DNA from: Alphaproteobacteria bacterium | GTDB lineage: Bacteria > Pseudomonadota > Alphaproteobacteria > Caulobacterales > Parvularculaceae | Assembly: GCA_030426465.1 (NCBI GenBank) | Contig: JAUHYK010000001.1 | Span: 1 to 64,000, forward strand | Direction of reading: 5' to 3' | Length of the DNA: 64,000 nt | In this document: piece after piece, positions 8,942 to 18,908 of the stretch | Numbering within the stretch: the first letter of the stretch is position 1 | Layout of the letters: every line of letters starts with the position of its first letter | The notes under the pieces: generated by a model | Told to the model about the DNA's origin: nothing | Databases searched by the model: none | Seen by the model: the letters and a program-made list of their open reading frames with translations, nothing else | Position numbers and translations under genes: made by a program

Positions 8942-8962
8942 ACAATCAGCCAAAGTAAAATC

Positions 8963-9799
8963 ATGACCGACCATTCTACGCTACAAGCTGTCATCGACAA
9001 CGCATGGGAAGATCGCACCAGCGTCTCGCTGGCGACAAAAGGCGATATTCGAGACGCCGTGAACGAAGCGCTTTCCCTGCTCGATAGCGGGGCTGTGCGC
9101 GTCGCAGAGCCGCACAAGGGTGGAAATCTCATCGACTGGCGCGTCAATCAGTGGCTGAAAAAAGCGGTGCTGCTTTCTTTCCGCCTGAATGACAACGGCC
9201 TTATCGAGGGCGCCAACGGGCCATGGTGGGACAAGGTCCAGACAAAATTCGAAGGCTGGACCGAAGACGATTTCCGCAATGGCGGCTTTCGCGTCGTCCC
9301 GCCCGCAACCGTGCGGCGTGGCTCCTTCATTGCAAAAAACGCCGTCCTGATGCCGTCCTATGTCAATATCGGCGCCTATGTGGATGAAGGCGCGATGATT
9401 GACACCTGGGCGACGGTGGGTTCCTGCGCGCAGATCGGCAAGAACTGCCACATCTCCGGCGGCGCCGGGATTGGCGGCGTTCTGGAGCCGTTGCAGGCGA
9501 ACCCGGTCGTCATCGAAGACAATTGCTTTATCGGCGCCCGCGCAGAAGTCGCAGAAGGCGTTATCGTGCGCGAAGGTTCGGTTCTTTCCATGGGCGTTTA
9601 TCTCGGCGCTTCGACGAAAATCGTCAATCGCGAGACCGGCGCCGTCACCTATGGCGAAGTGCCGCCCTATTCCGTTGTCGTCTCCGGCTCCATGCCATCG
9701 GCGAAAGGCGGGCCCAATCTTTATTGCGCCATCATCGTCAAACAGGTTGACGAAAAGACCCGCTCCAAAACGTCTGTAAACGAATTGTTACGGGATTAA
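8963..9799 (+). CDS. dapD: 2,3,4,5-tetrahydropyridine-2,6-dicarboxylate N-succinyltransferase
   Basis: DapD, 278 residues. It transfers succinyl from succinyl-CoA to tetrahydrodipicolinate in the lysine and meso-diaminopimelate pathway. The N-terminal helical domain ([23 protein letters not shown]) precedes a left-handed beta-helix built from hexapeptide repeats ([56 protein letters not shown]). Length matches the family. It pairs functionally with dapE 1.5 kb downstream; the deacetylase-like and cupin genes lie between them on the opposite strand. It ends four bases into the convergent neighbour's end. Confidence 0.98.
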   Translation: MTDHSTLQAVIDNAWEDRTSVSLATKGDIRDAVNEALSLLDSGAVRVAEPHKGGNLIDWRVNQWLKKAVLLSFRLNDNGLIEGANGPWWDKVQTKFEGWTEDDFRNGGFRVVPPATVRRGSFIAKNAVLMPSYVNIGAYVDEGAMIDTWATVGSCAQIGKNCHISGGAGIGGVLEPLQANPVVIEDNCFIGARAEVAEGVIVREGSVLSMGVYLGASTKIVNRETGAVTYGEVPPYSVVVSGSMPSAKGGPNLYCAIIVKQVDEKTRSKTSVNELLRD

Positions 9800-10755
9800 C
9801 CTGCCGCCATTGCAAGGCGAACATATTCAGCGGGCGCGCAGAATTTCACCGGACGCTCCCGCGCAAAGTTCAAAAGCGCTTCAATAAAATTGTCCGTCTG
9901 CGCTGCGTCGTCGTAATTGCGGATAGCCAGGCAAAATCCAGGCTGTTTTCCTTCATTGATCGCAGCGTTAAGCGACGCCTGCAACTCGCCCGGCTGATAG
10001 TGCTCTTGCGGCCGCAGGGTTTTGCGCGCGCGAATTCGGCGGAAGCCTGTGGCCGCCGCCGAATAGGCCGATAAAACCAACACGCGCAACAATGGGGAAT
10101 CTCTGCGCGGATGAGAGGCAAGCGGCACAGCCCAAAATCCCGGCTCGCTCGCCTCATCCGGTTGAAACGGCGTCAGCGGCGCACCGACCATAGACGGCCG
10201 CCACCCCTTGCTGCCGGTGCCCGGATAAAGCGCAGCCATGGCTTTTGGACAGCGGCCAGTTTCCAGAGAAAGGTCATAGCGGGCGCCGCATTCCACAATC
10301 TTGCGCATACAGGCTTCGCTGGTCCACATGTCGCCCATCCGCGCCGATATACAATTCCGTCCAAAGACGGTTTTGAAATTGGCGAATGATTCACTGACGG
10401 TTTCGCAAACGGCGAATTCGTCAGCATAGTTTGCCCGCCAGCCGCCACCGGGCCGCCGCTCTATGGCGTGAATATGGAGCCCAATCTCATCGCCGGCGCG
10501 CGCAGCTTCATCAAGCAGCGGCTTGTATCTTTTGGCGATGGTGCAGGGATCGCCGTAAAGCGCCCCGATATGGCGGTCCATGCGCACATACCAGCCGAAT
10601 TGCGCCGGGGCGCCGGTCACCGCTTCAATCCTGTCGCGCCAGATCGCCATCCGCTCCAGCGCTACACCCGCATTGTCGAATGTCTTGTCGCTATCTTCTG
10701 GAAGGCGCTTGTCCGGCTCCAGATCTATCGCGAAGTGAATGGGGAACGGGTTCAT
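9796..10755 (-). CDS. Putative polysaccharide-deacetylase-fold protein
   Basis: A 319-residue protein, not firmly recognised. FAIDLEPD near the N-terminus, [14 protein letters not shown] around residue 60 and the HIH of [10 protein letters not shown] resemble the Asp and His-x-His metal motifs of NodB-type deacetylases, and the order fits a (beta/alpha) barrel. There is no signal peptide, so it would be cytoplasmic. I chose the ATG of [15 protein letters not shown]; the frame also allows a TTG six codons earlier. It may act on an envelope sugar precursor. The deacetylase reading rests on few motifs. Confidence 0.6.
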   Translation of the reverse strand: MNPFPIHFAIDLEPDKRLPEDSDKTFDNAGVALERMAIWRDRIEAVTGAPAQFGWYVRMDRHIGALYGDPCTIAKRYKPLLDEAARAGDEIGLHIHAIERRPGGGWRANYADEFAVCETVSESFANFKTVFGRNCISARMGDMWTSEACMRKIVECGARYDLSLETGRCPKAMAALYPGTGSKGWRPSMVGAPLTPFQPDEASEPGFWAVPLASHPRRDSPLLRVLVLSAYSAAATGFRRIRARKTLRPQEHYQPGELQASLNAAINEGKQPGFCLAIRNYDDAAQTDNFIEALLNFARERPVKFCAPAEYVRLAMAAG

Positions 10756-10816
10756 GGCTGTTACGCAAATCAAAACTTCATAAGTACAATATCATCACTG
10801 CCAAGAATGAATTTTT

Positions 10817-11284
10817 TCAGTATCTCTCGCCATTCTTCCGGTAAATCGCCCAGGCGCCGTTTTGCTTGACGACTTTCATATCGACCGCAGGGTCAGTGTA
10901 GCTCGCCACCTCGTCCTGCGAGCGGGTTCCCACCTCAAGCAAAAGCACGTCAGCGTCTGAGCGATTAACAACCATGTGACCGTTTGGAGCGCCGGCCTTG
11001 AAGGTCGCCACATCACCGGCGCGCAACACAGATTCGCCATCATCCTCGACCAGCACCGCTTCGCCTTCGAGCATATAGATCAGCTCGTCTTCCTTGAGGT
11101 GCCAGTGCTGATGGGCGGAGGCCGCGCCCGGCGCGAGACGCGTCAGATTAACGCCGAACTGGTCGAGCCCCCCAAGATCGCCAAGGGCGATTTTCGACCG
11201 GCCACTACAGTGGTTGGCGAGTTCCCCCGGATAGACACAGCTGGTCCGCACGGGAGCCTTGGAAAGATCTAGCTTGGGCATCAT
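10817..11284 (-). CDS. Cupin domain protein
   Basis: A 155-residue single-domain cupin. Cupin motif 1 is visible as HQHWHLKEDELIYMLEGEAVL (two His, Glu, and a Gly turn) and motif 2 as GDVATFKAGAPNGHMVVNRSD with the last metal-binding His. It probably binds a divalent metal; the reaction cannot be assigned. The start has a good GGGAG ribosome site. It is divergent from dapE with about 46 bases between starts, which must hold both promoters. Confidence 0.9.
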   Translation of the reverse strand: MMPKLDLSKAPVRTSCVYPGELANHCSGRSKIALGDLGGLDQFGVNLTRLAPGAASAHQHWHLKEDELIYMLEGEAVLVEDDGESVLRAGDVATFKAGAPNGHMVVNRSDADVLLLEVGTRSQDEVASYTDPAVDMKVVKQNGAWAIYRKNGERY

Positions 11285-11330
11285 TGAACTCCCGCTTGTT
11301 TCGGCTTCGCGGCTAGTCTACCTCAAAGCC

Positions 11331-12497
11331 ATGAGCGAGATCGATACACATTTATATGACCCGGTGGAGATCGCGCGCGCGCTGATCCGCTGTCCGTCCG
11401 TCACGCCCGCAGATGAAGGCGCGCTTGACGTCCTGCAAAAGGCGCTGACAGATCTCGGCTTCCGATGCACGCGCCTTCCCTTTGAAGACATAGATAATCT
11501 CTATGCGGAAATTGGCGAGGCACGCCCGCATTTATGTTTCGCGGGACATACCGATGTCGTCCCGCCGGGAGACGCCGATGAGTGGACCTCACCGCCTTTC
11601 GATGCGGCGGTGAAAGACGGCAAGCTATGGGGACGCGGCGCATCCGACATGAAGGGCGCGATCGCGGCTTTTGTCGCCGCCACGTCACGCGCGCTCGGGG
11701 ACGGCAAGGTCAAAGGCAAGCTCTCGCTTCTCATCACTGGCGACGAGGAAGCTAAAGGCGTCAACGGTACGGTCAAGGTTTTGCAATGGCTGCGCGATCA
11801 GAAAATCAACATTGACCATTGCCTTGTGGGCGAACCCTCAAACCCTGACGCCATGGGAGACATGATCAAGGTCGGGCGGCGCGGATCGATCAATTGCTGG
11901 CTCACCATCACTGGCAAACAGGGACATGTGGCCTATCCCCACCGGGCCTCGAATCCGATCCCGGCGCTGATGCGCAAGCTGTTGCACCTCAGCGAAACGC
12001 CGCTTGACGAGGGCTATGAACGGTTCCAGCCGTCGAGCCTTCAGGTCACCGATATTCACATCGGCAATCCGGCGCATAATGTCATTCCCGGCAAAGCCTC
12101 TGCGCGGTTCAATATCCGTTTCAACCCCAACTGGACGGGACTTAGCATTCAGGACTGGTTGCGTGCGCAACTTGATCCCATCGCGAAAGAAATCAACGCA
12201 ACCTACAAACTTGATTGCGTCGTTTCCGGTGAGGCGTTTTTGACGACGGATACAAAATTTCTCGGACTGCTTTCTTCCTGCATTGAAGAAAAAACCGGAC
12301 GAAAGCCCGAATACTCCACCTCAGGCGGAACGTCAGATGCGCGCTTTATCAAGGACTATGCGCCGGTGGCGGAGTTCGGCCTTGTCGGCGCGACCATGCA
12401 TCAAGTGGATGAGCATGTGGATGTGGGCGACATCGAAGTTCTCGCCGAAATCTATGAGGCCATTACTGCGGAATATTTTGAGGTTTTCGCGGAATAG
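11331..12497 (+). CDS. dapE: Succinyl-diaminopimelate desuccinylase
   Basis: DapE, 388 residues from this start, an M20-family dizinc enzyme. It removes succinate from N-succinyl-LL-diaminopimelate in lysine and cell-wall precursor synthesis. Zinc and catalytic motifs are complete: FAGHTDVVPPGD, LWGRGASDMKGAIAAF, LLITGDEEAKG and VGEPSNP; the C-terminal ATMHQVDEHV carries the last ligand. MSEIDTHLYDPVEIA is the usual N-terminus and gives the usual family length; the longer frame from 11259 would overlap the divergent cupin gene. It is convergent with truA, three bases apart. Confidence 0.97.
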   Translation: MSEIDTHLYDPVEIARALIRCPSVTPADEGALDVLQKALTDLGFRCTRLPFEDIDNLYAEIGEARPHLCFAGHTDVVPPGDADEWTSPPFDAAVKDGKLWGRGASDMKGAIAAFVAATSRALGDGKVKGKLSLLITGDEEAKGVNGTVKVLQWLRDQKINIDHCLVGEPSNPDAMGDMIKVGRRGSINCWLTITGKQGHVAYPHRASNPIPALMRKLLHLSETPLDEGYERFQPSSLQVTDIHIGNPAHNVIPGKASARFNIRFNPNWTGLSIQDWLRAQLDPIAKEINATYKLDCVVSGEAFLTTDTKFLGLLSSCIEEKTGRKPEYSTSGGTSDARFIKDYAPVAEFGLVGATMHQVDEHVDVGDIEVLAEIYEAITAEYFEVFAE

Positions 12498-12500
12498 GGA

Positions 12501-13238
12501 TCAATAATCGGCGCGCAAAAAATAGAGCCCGTCAGGCGGCGCCACCGGCCCGCAACGGGTGCGGTCAGCCGCCTCCAGCGCGGCTTTTAAATCGCGCGCG
12601 CGCCACTTGCCCTTGCCGACCTCAACAAGCGAGCCAACAAAAGACCGCACCTGATTATGCAGGAAAGACCGCGCGGCGCAGCGGATATAAATATCCTCAC
12701 CGAGGCGGGAGACCGAAATTTCGTTCAGCGTTTTCACCGGCGAGTCTGACTGGCATTTAGCTGAACGGAAGGTTGTAAAGTCGTGCCTGCCCACCAGAAC
12801 CTGTGCAGCCTTATCCATCGCTTCGGCGTCTAGCCTGGGCGTAATACGCCACGCATGCCCGCGATCGAGCGCCAGCGGCGTGCGCCGGTTGACAATGCGA
12901 TATTCATAAGCGCGCCCCACACAGGAGAATCGGGCGTGAAAATCATCTGCAACTCTTTCCGCCGCCAAAATTACGACGGGGGCTGGCCGCAAATGTTGGT
13001 TCAGCGCGTCGCGCACAACATCGGCGGGCCAATCCTTCTCCAGCTCAATATGCGCCGCCATGGCGAAGGCGTGCACGCCTGAATCGGTGCGCCCCGCCGC
13101 GTGGGCATTAACGACCTCACTACAAAACGCCTTAACGGCGCGCTCAATGGCCTCCTGAATCGACAGCCCGTTCTCCTGGCGCTGCCAGCCGACAAAATCT
13201 GTGCCGTCATATTCGATTATGAGTTTGTAGCGCGCCAT
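12501..13238 (-). CDS. truA: tRNA pseudouridine(38-40) synthase
   Basis: TruA, 245 residues. It converts uridines 38-40 of the tRNA anticodon arm to pseudouridine. The catalytic Asp lies in [14 protein letters not shown], and the N-terminal [18 protein letters not shown] and late [15 protein letters not shown] blocks are typical. Its order beside dapE, fmt and def is the common alphaproteobacterial arrangement. Here a signal peptidase gene on the opposite strand separates it from fmt. Confidence 0.98.
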   Translation of the reverse strand: MARYKLIIEYDGTDFVGWQRQENGLSIQEAIERAVKAFCSEVVNAHAAGRTDSGVHAFAMAAHIELEKDWPADVVRDALNQHLRPAPVVILAAERVADDFHARFSCVGRAYEYRIVNRRTPLALDRGHAWRITPRLDAEAMDKAAQVLVGRHDFTTFRSAKCQSDSPVKTLNEISVSRLGEDIYIRCAARSFLHNQVRSFVGSLVEVGKGKWRARDLKAALEAADRTRCGPVAPPDGLYFLRADY

Positions 13239-13274
13239 GGCGGGAGCTATATTTCCAACCTCACGGAGGATGCA

Positions 13275-14021
13275 ATGCTTTCAAAACTTTCCTGGAAGAA
13301 GATCAGATCAGAATTCCTGTTTTTCGCCTGTATTCTCGCGGTCTTGCTGACTTTCAGGACGACGGCCTATGGTATGTATTTCATCCCCAGCGAAAGCATG
13401 TTGCCCACCCTGGCGGTGGGCGACCGCATTCTCGTCAACAAATTCGCTTATGGTTACTCGCGCCACTCCGTTCCTTTCTCCATCGGGCCGGAAATCGCGA
13501 CGCCTACCGGGCGCCTTTTCGGCAGACTGCCCGCTCGCGGCGACCTTGTGGTTTTCAAACGCCCGGACTCGAGTGAAACGCTGATCAAGCGGGTCATCGG
13601 CTTGCCGGGCGATACAATCGAACTGCGCCAAGGCCGCCTTTTCCTCAATGACGCAGAGGCGCCGCGCGTGCTTGATGACATGTTCCGCTATCGCGAGCAT
13701 CGCGGCGGCGTCGCCAGAGTCGCGGCGTTTTCAGAAATCCTTCCCGGCGGGCGCGAACATGAAATCTATGAGCGCGGTGATAATTATCGCGGCGACGATT
13801 TCGGCCCTGCGGTCATTCCTGACAACCATTTGTTCGTCATGGGTGACAATCGCGACAATTCCATTGACAGCCGCTTTCCCTATCCGGGCGTTGGATTTTT
13901 GCCTGTCGAAAACCTTGTCGGACGGGCCGATCTGTTGATGTTTACGCTCAACATGCAGCGCGAGGAAGAAGGCCTTAAGAAACTGAAACGCCAACGCAGT
14001 TTCATGGCGCCTCTGCAATAA
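13275..14021 (+). CDS. lepB: Signal peptidase I
   Basis: A 248-residue S26A signal peptidase that cleaves Sec and Tat signal peptides on the outer face of the inner membrane. A membrane anchor spans about residues 13-31, then comes the catalytic Ser41 in PSESMLPTL and the general-base Lys105 in [11 protein letters not shown]. Box E is present as [13 protein letters not shown] chose the ATG after a strong GGAGG site; a longer frame from 13101 would run antisense into truA. lepB usually sits with rnc and era, so this copy between truA and fmt may be a second signal peptidase. Confidence 0.96.
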   Translation: MLSKLSWKKIRSEFLFFACILAVLLTFRTTAYGMYFIPSESMLPTLAVGDRILVNKFAYGYSRHSVPFSIGPEIATPTGRLFGRLPARGDLVVFKRPDSSETLIKRVIGLPGDTIELRQGRLFLNDAEAPRVLDDMFRYREHRGGVARVAAFSEILPGGREHEIYERGDNYRGDDFGPAVIPDNHLFVMGDNRDNSIDSRFPYPGVGFLPVENLVGRADLLMFTLNMQREEEGLKKLKRQRSFMAPLQ

Positions 14022-14033
14022 AACGCCGCGTCT

Positions 14034-14954
14034 TTACGAAACGCGCGCGCCTTGCGTCAGAGGAAATCCGCGCAGGAAATCTTCTGCGCCTTGCACTTTT
14101 TTACCGCCGCGCTGAAGACTGCTCAGTTCGACAGCGTCATCGCCGCAGGCAATCACGAGCTTTCCATCCGTATCGAGAATGTCTCCGGGGGCGCCGTTTC
14201 CGGATGCCTGTGTCGACATCAGCGCCTTCACCCGCTCCCCGTCCGCCTCGAACCAGGCGCCCGGGAAAGGCGACAGGCCACGAATATGGCAATCGATCTC
14301 AGCGGCCGGGCGCGACCAGTCGATGCGCGCCTCCTGTGCGCTGATTTTATGGGCGTAGATGACGCCCTCTTCAGCCTGCGGCGCCGCGACAAGTCCGCCG
14401 CGTTCAAGCGCCGCCAGCGCAACTGGCGCAAGCCTGGCCGCAACGCCGGATAGCTTGTCATGAAGGCTGCCGGCAGTGTCACTCGCTGCAATCGGAACAG
14501 TTTCAGAGAGCAGGATCGCGCCAGTGTCGAGCCCCGCCTCCATCTGCATCACCTGGACGCCGGTCGTCTTGTCGCCGGCCATAATCGCCCGCTGGATGGG
14601 CGCAGCCCCGCGCCAACGCGGCAAAAGCGAGGCGTGAAGATTGAGACAGCCATGGCGGGGAGCGTCCAACAAAGCTTGCGGCAGGATGACGCCATAGGCG
14701 ACCACAATCGCCGCATCGAGATCAAGCGCGGCAAAAGCATCGACCTTTTCGCGCGTTTTGAAATTTTTCGGGGTTCGCACCTCAAGACCGTTCGCTTCTG
14801 CGAAGGCATGCACAGGCGAGGGTCTCAATTTGTGGCCGCGCCCGGAGGGCGCCGGCGCCCGGGAATAAACCGCCGCAATCTCGTGGCCCGCCGCGGTCAG
14901 CTCTGCGAGGACAGCGACGGAAAAATCGGGCGTTCCCATAAAGGCGAGGCGCAT
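14034..14954 (-). CDS. fmt: Methionyl-tRNA formyltransferase
   Basis: Fmt, 306 residues. It formylates initiator Met-tRNA with 10-formyl-THF. The N-terminal [17 protein letters not shown], the active-site block [20 protein letters not shown] and the D-containing [15 protein letters not shown] are all present, followed by the C-terminal tRNA-binding domain. It lies 43 bases downstream of def on the same strand, and the products act in sequence at protein N-termini. Confidence 0.98.
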   Translation of the reverse strand: MRLAFMGTPDFSVAVLAELTAAGHEIAAVYSRAPAPSGRGHKLRPSPVHAFAEANGLEVRTPKNFKTREKVDAFAALDLDAAIVVAYGVILPQALLDAPRHGCLNLHASLLPRWRGAAPIQRAIMAGDKTTGVQVMQMEAGLDTGAILLSETVPIAASDTAGSLHDKLSGVAARLAPVALAALERGGLVAAPQAEEGVIYAHKISAQEARIDWSRPAAEIDCHIRGLSPFPGAWFEADGERVKALMSTQASGNGAPGDILDTDGKLVIACGDDAVELSSLQRGGKKVQGAEDFLRGFPLTQGARVS

Positions 14955-14997
14955 GGGCCGGGTTCCTGTGGAAATCGCTACTGCGGGAAGCGCCGCC

Positions 14998-15525
14998 CTA
15001 CATGGCGGCGGCGAGGCGCTGTTCTTTCTTGAGTTTCTTCAACACCCGTTCGCGCTTCAGACGCGAGAGGTGGTCGATGAAAAGAACCCCTTCGAGATGG
15101 TCCATCTCATGCTGAATACAGGTGGCGATCATCCCTTCAGCCTCAAGGACCTGCTCCTTGCCGTGGTAATCGAGATATTTGACGCGGCAGCGAGCAGGAC
15201 GCTCCACCTCGTCGAAATATTCGGGCACAGAAAGGCAGCCCTCCTCATACACATTCATGTCCTCAGACGGATCGAGAATTTCCGGATTGACGAAGTAGAG
15301 CGGCGAAGGCTCCTCGTCCTTGCCAGCCAGATCCATTACGATCACGCGGACGGGCGCGCCGATCTGGATCGCAGCAAGCCCGATCCCCGGCGCGTCATAC
15401 ATCGTCTCCAGCATGTCATCCATGAGCGCGCGCAGAGCGTCATCCACCTTGTCGACGGGCTTTGACACCTCGCGCAGGCGCGGATCAGGCGCAGTCAGGA
15501 TTTCTTTAATAGCCATGGCCTTCAC
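14998..15525 (-). CDS. def: Peptide deformylase
   Basis: Def, 175 residues. It removes the formyl group from nascent proteins using a metal ion. The three family motifs are complete: [20 protein letters not shown] and [13 protein letters not shown], which supply the Cys and two His ligands and the catalytic Glu. It is the first gene of the def-fmt unit and divergent from the RmuC-like gene upstream. Confidence 0.98.
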   Translation of the reverse strand: MKAMAIKEILTAPDPRLREVSKPVDKVDDALRALMDDMLETMYDAPGIGLAAIQIGAPVRVIVMDLAGKDEEPSPLYFVNPEILDPSEDMNVYEEGCLSVPEYFDEVERPARCRVKYLDYHGKEQVLEAEGMIATCIQHEMDHLEGVLFIDHLSRLKRERVLKKLKKEQRLAAAM

Positions 15526-15683
15526 CTATGGTCGGCGCGCTTGTCCGTCAAGACTGCGGCGCGCGCCTTCCATGGCCTCTGGCGCAACTCCCGGGCGAAA
15601 CATGGTTAACGCTAAACCCTCGCTTTTGATGGGATTTTCCCATATGGTCGCCTCAGTTTGTGTTCCTTGTTGGGGGTTCGACA

Positions 15684-17444
15684 ATGCAGACGCTGTCGCC
15701 GTCGGTTCAAAATCAGGCCGAAGGCATCGAAAGCGTGGGAGAAACTGCGCAGACTGAAACCCAGGCGCCGGCGCCGCTGATCAGCGGCCCGGCCCCCGCG
15801 CTATGGGCGGGAGTCGGCGCCTTTCTGCTCGTCTTCATCATCGGCATGATGCTGATTATTCGCGGCCGTGTAACGCGCCCGGCCAAGCGCCGCGCCGAAG
15901 TCGCCGGCACAACATATTTCGAACCAGCCGGCGAAGACGCCGACATTACATTCGACGATGACGACTCCCTTGGCGGCGATGAAGACGCGCCGGAACCCGA
16001 TGACTCTCGCTGGCGCGACGAAGAGGCCGGCGGCACTGAAGTCATCATCGAACGCGGCGACGAACAAGAAACGCACGATACGGAAGCGCAGAGCGAGGAA
16101 GAGGTCGAACCGCTTTTCGATGAACCCCTCGACAAACCCCAGAAAAAGAAATCCGCATTCGCCGGCCTGTTTTCGAAAAAGCAACCGCAAGAGGTCGCCC
16201 CTGAGCCGGAAAGCGAACCTTTTTATGATGAAGAGGAAGAAGAAGGCTTTTTCGCTGCGGTAAGAGAGCATGAAGCCGAACCGGCCGCGGAGCCTGTCCG
16301 CCATGATGCGTCTTCAAGCGTCGACACCGAACGTCTGGCGCACGCCGAAGAGGCGGCGCAAGCGGCGCTAAAACGCGCCGAGGAAGCAGAAGCCCTCGCT
16401 CGCGATTTAAAGCTCGCCAATGAAGAAGCGCAAAACGTCATGAATATCGGCCTGCGGAAAAGAGAGGCGGCCCTTGACGAGCGCGCCAGCGCGCTGATCG
16501 CTATGGAAAAACGGCTAGCTGCCCTCGCCGACGAATTTCAACAGCGCGGTGAAGCCGAGACCGCGGCGGAGACACGCGCCGCGCACCTCTCGCCAGCGCA
16601 AGCTGCGGCTTTCCATGACGCCCCCACAGGCGTTTCCGAAGCCCATTTCGCTGAATTCGCCGATCTGATGGGCGAGCAGTTCGATGCGCTGCGCGGAGCG
16701 GTCAACGGCGCCATAGAGAAGCTGTCCCGGCGCATCGACACCCTTCCAGTTGCACAGTCCACAGCCGCCACGGCGACGGCGGCGCGCGTCCAGCTATCGG
16801 ATCTTCTTGGGGATGCGCTGGCGCCCGGGCGCTTCAAGCTTGCGCAAAAACTTTCAACCGGCCGCACTGCAGACGCGGTGATCATCATGCCGGGACCCAT
16901 GGCCCCGATCGCCGTCGATGCGCGCTTTCCCACAGAGGCGTTCGACGCCTGGCAACTATCGCGCAACGCTGGCACCGAAACCGAACTGCGCCGCGCGATC
17001 CTGCGCCATATCGCCGACGGCGCCGAAAAACTGATCTCGCCGGAAGAGACCACGGATTGCGCGATGATGTTCGTGCCGTCGGAAAACATCCTCTCCGAAC
17101 TGCATGCGCATTTTTCCGACCTAGTGCAGGAAAGCTATCGTGCGCGGGTCTGGATGGTGTCGCCGACCTCATTAATGGCGACGCTTCACACGATTAGCGC
17201 TGTCATGGCCGGCGCCGGCATCAAGGAAATGAGCTCGGTCAATATGGTCGACGAGCTTCACGACTTGCGCAGCCGGGTCGCGACGCTGGAAAGCCAGCGC
17301 AAAAACGGGTCAGCCTCAACGCACGCGGAAAAATCTGCGCCTAAACCAGAAACACCCTACAAGCCGGCGGAATACAGCGATGTTTTTGAAAACGCTCCGC
17401 ATGAGGCGAGCGGCGAAGATAAACCGCCCTTCCCATTGAGATAA
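15684..17444 (+). CDS. Membrane-anchored RmuC-like protein with altered active site
   Basis: A 586-residue protein from this start, which has a GGGGG site in front. One membrane helix lies at about residues 35-58 (LWAGVGAFLLVFIIGMMLII). A long, strongly acidic, low-complexity stretch (about 75-215) follows, then a coiled coil (EEAAQAALKRAEEAEALA and onward). The C-terminal domain from about 370 resembles RmuC: FKLAQKLSTGRTADAVIIMPG, MMFVPSENILSELHAHFSDL and ARVWMVSPTSLMATL match the neighbouring RmuC. The RmuC VDSK motif is V411-D-A-R414 here, so the conserved Lys is lost. It ends six bases from convergent rmuC. It may be a non-catalytic paralogue; its role is unknown. Confidence 0.75.
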   Translation: MQTLSPSVQNQAEGIESVGETAQTETQAPAPLISGPAPALWAGVGAFLLVFIIGMMLIIRGRVTRPAKRRAEVAGTTYFEPAGEDADITFDDDDSLGGDEDAPEPDDSRWRDEEAGGTEVIIERGDEQETHDTEAQSEEEVEPLFDEPLDKPQKKKSAFAGLFSKKQPQEVAPEPESEPFYDEEEEEGFFAAVREHEAEPAAEPVRHDASSSVDTERLAHAEEAAQAALKRAEEAEALARDLKLANEEAQNVMNIGLRKREAALDERASALIAMEKRLAALADEFQQRGEAETAAETRAAHLSPAQAAAFHDAPTGVSEAHFAEFADLMGEQFDALRGAVNGAIEKLSRRIDTLPVAQSTAATATAARVQLSDLLGDALAPGRFKLAQKLSTGRTADAVIIMPGPMAPIAVDARFPTEAFDAWQLSRNAGTETELRRAILRHIADGAEKLISPEETTDCAMMFVPSENILSELHAHFSDLVQESYRARVWMVSPTSLMATLHTISAVMAGAGIKEMSSVNMVDELHDLRSRVATLESQRKNGSASTHAEKSAPKPETPYKPAEYSDVFENAPHEASGEDKPPFPLR

Positions 17445-17450
17445 CAGCGC

Positions 17451-18899
17451 TTACGCAGCGTTCTGAGAATCATCGTCGCCATCATCGCTAACTTCAAACA
17501 GATCGCCGCTGACGTCGCGCAGAAGCCGCGGCGAGTCCTCCACGGGCGCAAGCGTATCAATATCGGTTTCAACGCCCGGAATTTCATATTCAGCGAATTT
17601 ACGAGCGCGTGAGAGAACGCGGGATTCAAATCCGCCCACTGTAGAATTGTATTTTCCGATTGCGGTCGAAAGCGCCTTACCGACGCCGCCAAGATTTTTA
17701 CTCATGACCGACAAGCTGTCATACAAGTCCTTCGCCATGGCCGCGACCGCCTGCGCATGCTCTGTCATCTTTTCCTGACGCCAGTTTAGCGCCGCAGATT
17801 TCAACATGGCGATCAGGATCGTTGGCGACGCAATGAGGATCTTACGATCAAACGCGTCCTGATAAAGCTGCGGGCGCGCCTCAAGCGCCGCGGAGAAATA
17901 ATTTTCACCGGGCACAAACATGACGACGTAATCCAGCGAGTCCTTTAGCGATGCAGCGTATTCCTTTGCGGACAGGCTCTTCACATGCTTCCAGAGATCG
18001 TCCGCATGACGCGCAAGATGCGCCGCACGCGCATCATCCCCCTCAGCGTCGATGGCGTCGAGATAAGCCCCGAGGGAAACCTTGGAGTCGACGGCAACGA
18101 CGCGCCCGCCGGGCAGGCGCACCACCATGTCCGGCTGTTTGCGGCGCTGTTCGCTGTCGTCATGACTCGCCTGTTCAACAAAATCCACATAGGCGGTCAT
18201 GCCCGCAATCTCGACCACATTGCGCAGCTGTTCTTCGCCCCAGCGGCCTCTGGTTTTCGGGCCCGCACGCAACGCTGTTGCAAGCTTTTGCGCTTCGGCG
18301 CGAACATCATGGGTCTGCTTTGTCAGCTCGCCGATCTGGCTCGCCAACTCGCCACGAGACTTGTTCTGCTCATTACGCATTTCCGCAAGGCCCTTTTCAT
18401 AGCGCGTAAGGGTCTCACTGACGGGTTTGAGCAAGTCATCAAGCGCCTTGCTGCGCTTTTCGCCTTCACTCTGCGCGTTCTCGTTATAGCGCTGGAATGT
18501 TTCAGCAGCACGTTTCAAAAACGCCTCATTGGCGCCCTCCAGCAATTGAGCGGTTGTCGCCTTGAACTCCGTTTCCATCCGGGTTTTCAATTCGGCCAGC
18601 GCGCGTTCGCGTTCAGCAATCGTAGCGCGGCTCACCGCAACATCGCTTTGCAATTCTTCTCTTTGTTGTTTGACGTGGTCCAGCTCATCACGAACCGCAT
18701 CAAAGGCGCTGAGTTGTTCTTCCGCCTTGGCGAGGCGGATGCGCGCCTCTTCGAGGTCGGCGCGCCGGGCGTTGGCGCTTTTGCCCGCGCGCCATGATTG
18801 AACGGCGAAAAAGACCGCGACAGCAAACAAAACAAGGACCACCCAAAAGGCGGCGCCGTCCGGCGGCAGTCCGGCATCATTAAGAAAAGCGTAGATCAT
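17451..18899 (-). CDS. rmuC: DNA recombination protein RmuC
   Basis: RmuC, 482 residues, linked in E. coli to limiting inverted-repeat rearrangements. An N-terminal membrane helix (FWVVLVLFAVAVFFAV, about 18-34) precedes a long coiled coil (40-210). The RmuC domain follows with GRWGEEQLRNVVEIAGM, the nuclease-like VDSK (270-273), MFVPGENYFSAAL and ILIASPTILIAML. The family is placed in the PD-(D/E)XK-like nucleases. rmuC next to def and fmt is typical of alphaproteobacteria; a second RmuC-like gene convergent with it is not. Confidence 0.95.
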   Translation of the reverse strand: MIYAFLNDAGLPPDGAAFWVVLVLFAVAVFFAVQSWRAGKSANARRADLEEARIRLAKAEEQLSAFDAVRDELDHVKQQREELQSDVAVSRATIAERERALAELKTRMETEFKATTAQLLEGANEAFLKRAAETFQRYNENAQSEGEKRSKALDDLLKPVSETLTRYEKGLAEMRNEQNKSRGELASQIGELTKQTHDVRAEAQKLATALRAGPKTRGRWGEEQLRNVVEIAGMTAYVDFVEQASHDDSEQRRKQPDMVVRLPGGRVVAVDSKVSLGAYLDAIDAEGDDARAAHLARHADDLWKHVKSLSAKEYAASLKDSLDYVVMFVPGENYFSAALEARPQLYQDAFDRKILIASPTILIAMLKSAALNWRQEKMTEHAQAVAAMAKDLYDSLSVMSKNLGGVGKALSTAIGKYNSTVGGFESRVLSRARKFAEYEIPGVETDIDTLAPVEDSPRLLRDVSGDLFEVSDDGDDDSQNAA

Positions 18900-18908
18900 C
18901 GCCTATTT

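Noticed and set aside
15629-15643. Inverted repeat ATGGGA-TTT-TCCCAT upstream of the RmuC-like gene
   Set aside because: A short 6-3-6 palindrome with no second copy; it may be an operator but is not distinguishable from chance.
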